From: Euptelea pleiosperma
Lineage: Eukaryota > Streptophyta > Magnoliopsida > Ranunculales > Eupteleaceae
Assembly: GCA_035048495.1 (NCBI GenBank)
Contig: CM068544.1
Span: 11,154,138 to 11,218,137, forward strand
Reading direction: 5' to 3'
DNA: 64,000 nt
Both the position numbers and the translations under genes were made by a program. Below the pieces are notes generated by a model. It did not search any database. It saw nothing but the letters and a program-made list of their open reading frames with translations, and was not told where the DNA came from. Positions 1 to 9,954 of this stretch are shown here, piece by piece (positions within the stretch are counted from its first letter, which is position 1; every line of letters starts with the position of its first letter).

Positions 1-281
1 CCTACGTAAAACTTTTCCATTTATCCACTTTTCTACATAAGAGTCTCTTTCATTGCATAGAACACACTTTTCTGAATGAAATGATATATTTGCATGCATT
101 AAACATATTTTCGAAAGTCTAGATATAAAGCCATTCTAATTAAGTCTCATTACGAGCTTTTCATTATTGTAGGAAACCGATCGGACGATTCTCGAGACTG
201 ACGGGTCCACGATCAACCACAGAATCTTAATATCAGTACTTAAAGTGCCAGCATGCTTACAAGAAGATACAAGCCAAGTAC

Positions 282-1083
282 TGTTGGAATGTTTTATTAA
301 AAATAAATATTTAATGAAACAATTTTAAATGCTTTAATTTCTTTTGTAAATGTTTTGATAATTCATTGTTTAGCATACATGCACCTTTGAAACAAATTTG
401 TTACATTTGATTTATATGCATGCACCTTTAAAGTACATGCACTTTGGGATTGAAATCTTTGAATTAATTAGGTTCATGTATTTCAAATGAATTTTGAGTT
501 TTTAACGTGGGATTTACTCTTGTAGAAATAGGTTAGCTTTAATGTTATTTTAAAGCTTATTAGAGAGTTTTGAGAGTCTTTTAAGTTACCTAAGAGTTAT
601 AGGTTCACTTAAAGCCTAATTAAGGGTATTTGGTAACCCATTTGCTAACCTTTGGAGGTCTATATAAAGCCACTAAAGTGCTAAAACGAAAATGCACTTG
701 GGGATTAGCATTTAAAGAGCTTAAGTAGTTCTTTCAAAGATCAAAACTTTTATTTTTTGGTTTGAGATCAAAGTTCTTATTTTCTTGACTTTTGATTTCT
801 TATTTGGGCATTCGGTAAAAGAGATTATGTTCTCGAGTCTTCGTGTGCTATGCAAGTACTAGAAAAGACTTGGAAAGGGTCCTGGCTTGGTTGAATCCCG
901 AAGATAGGGCTGCCGTTAATCTCTTGCACATTTTGGGAGGCTTCGACTATCTTCAAGAAGCGTTTGCGCGCCTCTAAGCCTTGATTCGGATTCACTGTTT
1001 TATCATCATCGTAATTTTCAACATTTTGTCATCGGTTCGGTATTGGTTCTACAACTCTTGCTTTATTGTCTATTTTTCTAACA
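282..1083 (+). repeat. 5' LTR of the copia element
   Basis: Begins TGTTGGAATG and ends TCTAACA, with terminal TG...CA. Its partner is 8414-9217. A TATA box (TATATAAA, 661-668) places the likely transcription start near 690-700, giving a U3 of about 400 bp. Confidence 0.95.
661..668 (+). promoter_or_regulatory. Candidate TATA box of the copia LTR
   Basis: TATATAAA sits in both LTRs (661-668 and 8796-8803) in the same context, GGAGGTC before and GCCACTAAAG after. It is the only clear TATA match in the LTR. Confidence 0.6.
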
Positions 1084-1093
1084 ATTTGAAGAT

Positions 1094-1839
1094 ATGTCCA
1101 ACTCCATGGCTGTTGTAACCGCGAATTCGATGGGAATTATTTCTAATGATTCTTTTCGTTTTGATGGAAAGAATTTCCATCGTTGGGAGGACAAGATGGA
1201 ATTTCTCTTAAAACAACTGAAGGTGTATTATGTGCTTTGTGAGGTATGCCCTACACTCCCTACGGATCCAGCTACATCTTCAATTGACATGCAAGAGGCT
1301 AATAATGTTTTGAAAAAATGGATTAATGATGATTATATATGTCGTCATCATATATTGAATTCTTTGTCTGATGTTTTATTTAACCAATTTAAGAAGAAGA
1401 CAGAATGCAAAGTACCTTTGGAATGCTATTCGTACGGTTTATGTGACTGATGAAACCAGTACGAAGAAATTCCAAGTTAGTAATTATATTGAATTCAAGA
1501 TGGTTGATGGAAAACCGATCTTGGATCAAGTTCGAGATATGGAAACTATTGCAGACTCAATTGTATCAACTGGTATGCCTATACATGAAAACTTTCATGT
1601 AAGTGTTATTATCTCCAAGTTACCTCCATCATGGAAAGAATACAAGAATAAACTTATGCACCAGAAAGTGCCATACCATTGGAAGAACTTCTCTATCATC
1701 TGTGAATAGAAAAAGAATCCCGTAATAGGGATATTTCATCTGATGGTACTAGTGCTATTAAGGCACATGTTGTTGAAGCAAAAAGTCAGAAGAACTTCTT
1801 ATCAAAGAAGAAAGATTTTAAGAAATCTTTTAAGCCTAT
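1094..1839 (+). pseudogene. gag: Copia gag, broken by frameshifts, a stop and an LTR insertion
   Basis: The structural (capsid) region of the copia polyprotein. The ATG at 1094 lies only 10 bp after the 5' LTR. The N-terminal residues (FRFDGKNFHRWEDKMEFLL) are typical of plant copia Gag of the UBN2 type. The frame shifts by one base near 1410-1425, continues as LWNAIRTVYVTDETSTKKFQ, and returns to the original frame before 1682. A TGA then interrupts at 1703-1705. The frame resumes to 1839, where the LTR at 1840 splits it. Removing that LTR and one TSD copy restores the phase exactly into pol at 4683, so gag and pol were once one reading frame. Confidence 0.88.
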
Positions 1840-4677
1840 TGATATTCGCTCAAAAGTGCTTATTTTAAGCAATTATCCTTTTAGCATTATCGCACTCTCC
1901 TACGTAAAACTGCTCTAATTATCCACTTTTCTACGTAAGAGTCTATCTCATTACGTAGAACACACTTTTCTGGACGAAATGGTATATTTGCATGCATTAA
2001 ATACATTTTTAGAAGTTTAGATATTAAGCCGTTCTGATTAAGTCTCATTACGCGCTTCTTCTGTCGCAGGAAACCCTGATTGGATGATTCTCGAGACTTG
2101 TGGGCCCACATGGATCATGAAAGCCCATTATCAAAGCTTAAAGAGTCAACAGGCTATGTCTAGAAGATATGAGCCTATTATGGGCTGAACAAGGGGATCG
2201 AAGAGCTGGCCCAAGGAACCACGAGAGCGGGAGAGCTGATAACCAAGAGAAGGACCAAAGCATTTAAAGCCACATCAAATGATGGTCTGCTCTACTGGCA
2301 AAGCTCAAGTGAAGAACAATGGAAAACCAGGGTTCAAGACCCTCCGCCAGTGCTTTTCTCTCTATTTTCTGATACTTTCTCTCTCATCTCTCCTTATTCT
2401 CTCTCTCTCTTCATCTCTCGGTCCTCGAATCTACTGACCTAACCCCAGAACTCCTGCCCATCGGCTCTATCTCATCTCCCTTAGCTTTCTGACCGTTGGA
2501 TCTTCAATCGGACCGTTGGATCTCTCTAGATCCGTCGATCTACCAATCTGAGTCCCAATCAAGTCACCATCCATCCGATCGCCATCAGACTGTCTGTCAC
2601 ATCATCTTGTGAGACGATGGACATCATTAATCCATGTGGGCCAATAGCCGGGCCCATCTTCATCGACCCGCTGTCCGACCAGTTAGTGGACCCCGCGAAT
2701 TTCAAAATAATTTTAATTAAATGGGGGGTCCACTAATTGGGGAGATTCCCCATAGAAAAGTAGACTTTACTTAAAAAAATATATATATATATTTTTCATA
2801 TTTTTTATTTTTCAAAAAATACCCTATTTCCATTAATGGAAATAGGGAGCTTTAAAAGGAGGAGAGGGGTTCGTTCGAACCCTAATCCCTCTCCCCTCTC
2901 CTCCTCTCCATCCCCAAAACCTTCCCCCACGTTCTACCCTTCCTCCTCTCCTCTTTCCTCCTTCTTCTCTTTCTTTTTTCTCTTCTTCTCCATGAATCCG
3001 GTGGGTTCTCCAGCGAGCTGGTGGAGCTCTGTCTTCTTCTTCTTCTTCTTCTCCTTCTTCTTCTTCTTCTTCTTCTCCTTCTTCTTCTTCTTCTTCTTCT
3101 TCTTCTTCTTCTCCTTCTTCTTTCATCTTCTAACTTACCGGAGTTGCAGGTAGCAACTCCGATCGTTCTTGCTGGTTGCAAGACCCGTAACGGTTGTGAA
3201 CCCCCTGCCCAACCAGAAACACAGTCACCGTCCTCTCCTTCGCCTTCTTCTTCTTTTCACCGCCTCTACCACCACCTGCTGCTACCACAGGTGGCTGCAC
3301 TAGCAGCCCGTCCACAAGTCATCTCCCAAAATCCTCGCTGGAGTTGCAGGTCTGCAACTCCGGCCATCTCCCCTTCTTCCTCTCCCTTTCTTTCTCCTCT
3401 TTCTCCTTCCTCTCTTCTGCCTGCGCCTGCGCCTTCTCCTCCTGTTCTTTCTTCTTCTCCAGCCGTGTTCCCTTGATGCGCCAGCCACCACCGCTGGAAC
3501 CAGCCTATAAACACCGCCCTCAACTAGATCGGACTGGTCCGCCTCCTCCATTGTGGGGAGCATCTTCTCCATGCCAGCAAGAGCAGGTTCTCCTTCGGAT
3601 CGTTGATCCCCATGGCCTCATCTCTTCCACCTTGCTGCCAAGATCTCCACGACAGTTCCAACAGGTTGTTGTTCATCGACCTCTCCGCCCGGCAGACTTC
3701 TACATCATGCCCCTTGCTACCATCAAATCCCCAACCTGCAACTTACCCCATCACCACTGCATCTCACCGGAGTTCGCTGGCCATCACGGCCTGCAAACAA
3801 ACATCGCCCCATCTCTCTAAGCCGTGGATTTGACCACCTCTTCATCCCTTCGTTACCACACAGACCTGCAAAAGATTCTCCCACTCCACTGAACCTCCTC
3901 TTTGCACCACCTTGTTGTCCGCCATTAACTCCAGCAAAAACTCATCACGGTGGCTAACCAAACCTACAACGGTGCTGCTCCTCAACCCAGCCTCCCTCCA
4001 TCCATATCTCTAGCATCTCCATAGACTGGTTTCCTCCATGGTCTTCATCGAAATCCTCACCAGTAGCAGAAACGAGATCGTGATCTTCTCCACGACCTGC
4101 AACTTTGAGTTGCAGGTCTGAAACGGTGCCTTCATCTCTTCAACTCGAATCCTCAACCGGTGACCCCTTGCTTGCAAACCACCGAATCACCATCATCATG
4201 ACCGAGCAAGGCCGGACAACCACCATCTCATCCATCACCATGGGCCGACCTTCACTCATGCCCACGATAAGATAAAAAGGTGGTCACTTTTCACCCTCTC
4301 TCTAGTTTTTCTCTCTCTAGAACTCTAGTTTTCTGTCGAGTTTCTCACTTTCTCTCTCTAGTTCTCTCTTTCTCTCTCTAGTTTATTTTAATTTTTTTTT
4401 TATTGCTTTATAATTCAGTTATTTTTACTTGATTGTAAGAGACATTTTCGAATGAATGAAATTGATTTGAATAATATTATGTTCCATTCTCTGCAAATTT
4501 CCCGTCATTTTATGTCATTATCGCGCTAATCCGACTAATCCCGAGTGCGGATCGACATCCGACACGAGAGCCACTATGCAAAAACTGCTCATTTTACAGG
4601 TTAAAAGTCTCGGATAATTACAAATATTGTTGAGATTAGGGTTTCCGTACCAACGACGAGGAAAAATCCTACTTTCA
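1840..4677 (+). mobile_element. Solo A-family LTR (A1) inside copia gag-pol
   Basis: 2838 bp, starting TGATATTCGCTC and ending CTACTTTCA, flanked by the TSD CCTAT (1835-1839 and 4678-4682). There is no internal region and no second LTR, so this is a solo LTR left by recombination between the two LTRs of a former Athila-type element. It has the usual A-family layout: TACGTA-rich 5' end, a pyrimidine-rich centre with a (CTT)n tract at about 3033-3121, several inverted repeats around GGAGTTGCAG, a TCTCTCTAG-rich segment, and a conserved 3' end from about 4535. Confidence 0.96.
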
Positions 4678-4682
4678 CCTAT

Positions 4683-7600
4683 CAAGAAGATTGACATCAA
4701 GAAGAAGAAGAAGGTCTTCAAGGATAATGAAGAAAAGAATTACAGTTGCTATGTCTGTCGCAAGAAAGGGCATATTGCAAAATATTGTTATAAAAGAAAA
4801 TATGACCAAAAGAAAATTGATGACAAAGACGACGCACTTGTCGCCGTTGTTACTAAAGTTAATATGGTCGAAGGAGATGCCGAGTGGTGGATCGACACCG
4901 GTGCAACTCGTCACATCTGCAGTAACAAAAGCATGTTCTCTACCTATGAATTAGTGGGGGTCGAGATGAACATGTACATGGGCAACTCCTCTATCTCTAA
5001 AGTGGTTGGAAAGGGAGCCGTACAGTTGAACTTTACTTCAAGAAAGTCAGTGATGCTATCAAATGTTCTTCATGTTCCTGACATCAGAAAGAACCTCATC
5101 TCCGGTAGTCTTCTCAGTGCTTATGGATTCAAAATGGTGTTTGAATCTGACAAGGTGGTGATTACCAAGAATGGTATGTTCGTTGGCAAAGGTTATTCCG
5201 TATCTAGTATGTTCAAGCTTAACATTGCTATTAATATGAATGTTGTTTCTGCGCACACTGTTGAGTCTTTTGACCTATGGCATGGTAGATTGGGTCATGT
5301 CAACTTTAAAAAGATTCAATCTATGGTCAAAGAGGGCATAATTTTGAAGCCAACTGAGTTTCATCCTGAGAAATGTATTACATGCAGTAAATGTAAGGTT
5401 ACTAGGACTTCTTTCAAAAGTGTTGAAAGATCTTCAAAAGTTCTAGAACTTATACATTCAAATATATGTGAGATGACTGATGTACATACTCGGGATGGAA
5501 AATGGTACTTTATTACATTCATCGACGATGCATCTAGATACACATATGTATATCTCCTCAGGACTAAGGATGAAACTTTTGAGAAATTTAAAGCCTATAA
5601 AGCAGAGGTTGAAAATATTCATGAATTAAGAATCAAAACCCTTAGATCTGATCATGGAGGAGAATACATTGATTCTGGGCTAGCTAAATTCTGTGAAGAT
5701 GAAGGGATTCATCGTCAGATGTCAGCTCCTAGAACACCAGAGCAGAATGGTGTAGTAGAACGGAAGAACGGGACTCTCACTGAGATAGTAAATTCAATGC
5801 TAGTCAGCTCAGGTACTCCATCAAATCTATGGGGTGAAGCATTGTTATCTGCATGCCACATCTTGAACCGGGTTCCTCACAAGGCAATTGGCAAGACTCC
5901 ATATGAAATATGGAAAGGCAGAAAACCCAATCTAAGTTATTTTAGGGTTTGGGGTTGTTTGGCCCAAGTTAGATTACCAACCGTTAATTTTTGGAAGGTT
6001 GGACCTAGAGGCTTAAACTGTGCATTTATTGGCTATTCTATGAGTAGTAAAGCCTATAGATTTCTAAATTTGGAGTCTCCTGGACCTCATTCGATCATTG
6101 AGTCAACCAATGCAGATTTCTCTGAGCACATCTTTCCGCTCAAGAAAGATCGAGATATAGTGGGGGTTGAGGCCTCTACATCTCATAAACAAAAGGATAC
6201 TGAAATCCTAGAACCAGTTGAACCAAGAAAGAGCATCAGAACAAGGATTCCAAAGAACTTGGGATCTGATTTTATTAATCCTGACTGGGCCTTTACTGTC
6301 GACAAGGACCCTAGCACCTATTCTGAAGCTATGGCTTCAAATGAAACTATATTTTAGAAGGAAGCAATAGAGGATGAGATTCATTCTATCATGTCTAATA
6401 ATACATGGATATTAGTAGATCTTCCTCTAGGGTGCAAACTAATCGGGTGTAAATGGATCTTCAAAAAGAAGTTCAAGTCTGATGGGTCAATTGATAAGTT
6501 TAAAGCCCGATTAGTCGCCAAAGGGTTTAAACAGAAAGAAGGCTATGATTATTTTGATACATATGCCCCAGTAGCAAGAATTACTACCATTAGGTTGCTA
6601 ATTGCTCTTGCATCACTAAAGAATCTGATTATTCATCAAATGGACGTCAAAACTGCATTTCTGAATGGAGATCTCGAAGAGTATATCTACATGGATCAAC
6701 CCGAGGGGTTTGTCTTACCTACTAATGAGAAGAAAGTATGCAAACTGCTTAAGTCTCTCTATGGATTGAAGCAAGCACCAAAGCAGTGGCATGATAGGTT
6801 CAGAAAAGTTATGATTGGCGATGGTTTCCATGTCAATGGTGGCGATATTTGTGTCTATAGCAAATTCCATGGAAACTCTGGAGTTATTATATGCCTATAT
6901 GTGGATAACATGCTCATCATGGGCACAGACATTGATCGTGTCAATGACACGAAGGTATTCTTATCTTCAAAGTTCGATATGAAGGATTTAGGAGAAGCCG
7001 GTGTTATTCTGGGAATCAAAATCATTAGAAATAATGATGGTATTGCTCTCACGCAATCAAAATATATTGAAAAGATTCTCAGAAAGTTTAATCAATTTGA
7101 TTGTAAACCGGCACCCACTCCTTTTGATTCTCGTATAAAACTAGAAAAGAACAAAGGCAGAAGCATAGCTCAACTTGAGTATTCCTAAGTTATTGGTAGT
7201 CTTATGTATGCCATGCACTGCACAAGGCCAGATATAGCCTATGCAGTAGGGAAGTTGAGTAGATATACTAGTAACCCATGACAGGTGCATTGGGATGCAC
7301 TAACCAGAGTTTTGAGATACCTTAAAGGTATAGTGAATTATGGGTTACAGTATGAAAGATATCCCGAAGTACTTGAAGGATATTGTGATGCGACATAGAA
7401 CTCGGATCCAGACGAGTCTAAGTCGATATCTGCTTAGATATTTACTCTGGCAGGAGGTGCGATCTCTTGGAAATCCAAAAAGCAGGCATGCATAACTCAT
7501 TCCTCAATGGAATCAGAGTTTATTAGTCTCTCTTCTGGAGGAGAAGAAGTTGAGTGGCTCCGATCAATTTTGATCGATGTACCAATCTAGAATAAGCCTG

Positions 7601-7848
7601 TGCTGCCAATCATAATTTATTGTGATAATCAGGCTGCTATGCTGAGAGCACACAATGAAAGTTATAATGGAAAATCCAGACAAATACGTCTGAAGCACAA
7701 TCATGTGCGGGGTCTAATCACTGATGGTAGCGTGACCATACAGTATGTCAAATCGAAAGAAAATTTGGCTGATCCACTTTCAAAAGGCCTTGGACGAGAT
7801 CTGATCTCAATGACATCGAGGGGAATGGGATTGAATGCCTGTAATTGA
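4683..7848 (+). pseudogene. pol: Copia pol: protease, integrase, RT, RNase H; six internal stops
   Basis: One continuous phase after the solo LTR, ending in TGA at 7846-7848. Zinc knuckle C-x2-C-x4-H-x4-C at 4747-4788. Protease DTGA at 4894-4905. Integrase has a zinc-binding H-H-C-C region at about 5278-5395, then the D, D and E of a DD35E triad at 5524, 5650 and 5758. Reverse transcriptase spans about 6380-7100, and its active site reads YVDN (6898-6909) instead of YVDD. RNase H is in the last 650 bp, with DNQAAM at 7624 and LADPLSKGL near the end. In-frame stops lie at 6355, 7186, 7279, 7396, 7435 and 7588; several replace a tryptophan. It is certainly non-functional, and the copia lineage below superfamily level is not assigned. 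Confidence 0.95.
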
Positions 7849-8413
7849 GTTGCTCTTGGTGGATACCCAACCTGGTGAGTTTCCCAGGTTCAATGGGAAG
7901 AATGAGCCAATGAGTTAACAAGTGTAAAAGCGTTACATAAATGAAATTTCATTTTAAGCGTCCTTTTTCTATGATGTCTGTAACGCTAATTTTATTCTGT
8001 AGAGTGGAAGGTTGAGAATTTTCTCTTAATGAGTTTATAGATTGTTTTGGTTGGAGTGTTTATAGAATTACTCTTGATAAACTCACCGTGCTGAGTGTGG
8101 AAGCTAGTCACTTCCTATGAGACTTCAGGCAGTCTCTAGAACACTTAGTAAAGAACGGGATTAAGCACAGACTCAAAAGTGCTGAGCTCATTGAACACTT
8201 ATCTCTGAAAGAAGTGTGTGTGTGACAAGTCCGGTTTGTCAATACGAGTTCAGTAGTTCAAGGTTTCGTCCACTAACGTTCTCTGATAAACTTTGATTTG
8301 TTTACACTAAGTAGAGGTTCAAGTCCACAAGACACCTTCATTTATGCACATGACTTTCCTGAATGCCTAATATATTTTATTATTTTGTTTTTAAAATAAA
8401 ACAAGTAGGGGAT
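7849..8413 (+). other. Copia 3' untranslated region and polypurine tract
   Basis: Non-coding stretch between the pol stop and the 3' LTR. No conserved frame is seen. It ends in the purine-rich AAGTAGGGGA (about 8404-8412) directly before the LTR, in the position and form expected for the plus-strand primer of reverse transcription. Confidence 0.8.
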
Positions 8414-9217
8414 TGTTGAAATGTTTTATTAAAAATAAATATTTAATGAAACAATTTTAAATGCTTTAATTTCTTTTGTAAATGTTTTGATAATTCATTG
8501 TTTAACGTACATGCACCTTTGAAACAAATTTGTTGCATTTGATTTATATGCATACACCTTTAAAGTACATGCACTTTGAGATTGAATTTATCTTTGAATT
8601 AATTAGGTTCATGTATTTCAAATGAATTTTGAGTTTTTAACGTGGGATTTACTCTTGTAGAAATAGGTTAGCTTTAATGTTATTTTAAAGCTTATTAGAG
8701 AGTTTTGAGAGTCTTTTAAGTTACCTAAGAGTTATAGGTTCACTTAAGGCCTAATTAAGGGTATTTGCTAACCCATTTGCTAACCTTTGGAGGTCTATAT
8801 AAAGCCACTAAAGTGCTAAAACGAAAATGCACTTGGGGATTAGCATTTGAAGAGCTTAAGTAGTTCTTTCAAAGATCAAAACTTTTCTTTTTTGGTTTGA
8901 GATCAAAGTTCTTATTTTCTTGACTTTTGATTTCTTATTTGGGCATTCGGTAAAAGAGATTATGTTCTCGGGTCTTCATGTGTTGTGCAAGTACTAGAAA
9001 AGACTTGGAAAGGGTCCTGGCTTAGTTGAATTCAGAGATAGGGCTGTCGTTAATCTCTTGCACATTTTGGGAGGCTTCGACTATCTTCAAGAAGCGTTTG
9101 CGCGCCTCTAAGCCTTGATTCGAATTCACTATTTTATCATCATCGTAATTTTCAACATTTTGTCATCGATTCGGTATCAGTTCTATCACTCTTGCTTTAT
9201 TGTCTGTTTTTCTAACA
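8414..9217 (+). repeat. 3' LTR of the copia element
   Basis: Starts TGTTGAAATG and ends TCTAACA, then the TSD AGTAC at 9218-9222. It matches 282-1083 with scattered substitutions and a small indel near the sequence GATTGAAT. TATA box at 8796-8803. Confidence 0.95.
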
Positions 9218-9222
9218 AGTAC

Positions 9223-9954
9223 AAGCCAAGTTAGAGGTTCGTAGAGCCGGCCCAAAGAACCAAGAGAGCGGAAGAGCCAATGACCAAGAGAAGGACCAAA
9301 GCAATTAAAGCCACATAAAATGACAAGAAATGATGGCCTACTCTACTGGTGCAGCTCAAGTGAAAAATATATTAAAGACCAAGGTTTAAGACCCTCCGCC
9401 AGTTATTCTCTTTGTATTTTATTCTTTTCTCTCTCCTCTCTTTCTCATAAATCTTTCTTTTATCTCTCATTTCTCTTCCATCTCTAAACCTTAACATCTA
9501 ACCCTTAGATCATCTCATCCTCCTATTAGATCCTCATATCGACCGACCGATTCCCCTCTCAATGATCTAACTGCCCTTATCTCACCATCCAATCATCCTT
9601 CTAATCATTAAATCATCATATCTCATCATCCGATCCGCTAAATCTCAAGATCACCACACGATTTCCCTTGACCACCATTCCCCCACTTAATCCTAAGGGC
9701 TTGCTTGGTTTGCTCACTAATATGCATTTATGCACACACGAGCATCCATTTTTTGAAAGAAAGTTAGAGGCATTGCAACCACGTACAAACCTGGCAAGTG
9801 AGTGCATTGAGTTGTGCAAATATGGCTTGTGCAATGCAACTGGGTGATAGACAGTGGTGGGACCATAGGCCAGCTTTTCTCTCTGGCGTTGAGGATCCAG
9901 AGAGGTCCTACTTTAGATTTATTCCTTACGATTTAAGGGTTGAATTGTGCATAT
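9223..9954 (+). repeat. A0 LTR, second piece
   Basis: Continues A0 after the copia insertion: the run GAGCGG...GACCAAGAGAAGGACC and AAAGCCACAT matches the same stretch of the other A-family LTRs (for example 2229-2275). It then passes into TCTCTC-rich DNA and a diverged stretch with CATCCGATC-type motifs. A Harbinger-like start (GGGCTTGCTTGGTTTG) sits near 9699, with no matching right end found. The piece ends at the TSD CATAT (9950-9954). Confidence 0.8.

Larger units (their letters stand above)
282..9217 (+). mobile_element. Ty1/copia LTR retrotransposon, defective
   Basis: Complete boundaries: direct LTRs of 802 and 804 bp, each starting TGTTG and ending TAACA, flanked by the TSD AGTAC (277-281 and 9218-9222). 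The order gag, zinc knuckle, protease, integrase, reverse transcriptase, RNase H is the copia order. The element inserted into A0 and was later hit by a solo A-family LTR at 1840-4677. The coding region has frameshifts, at least seven internal stops and an altered reverse-transcriptase active site, so it cannot encode its own enzymes. The LTR pair differs at roughly 2-3% of positions by eye, which suggests an intermediate age. Confidence 0.95.

Noticed and set aside
9699..9720. A second Harbinger-like MITE in A0 starting GGGCTTGCTTGGTTTG
   Set aside because: No matching inverted right end was found on either side of the A2 insertion.
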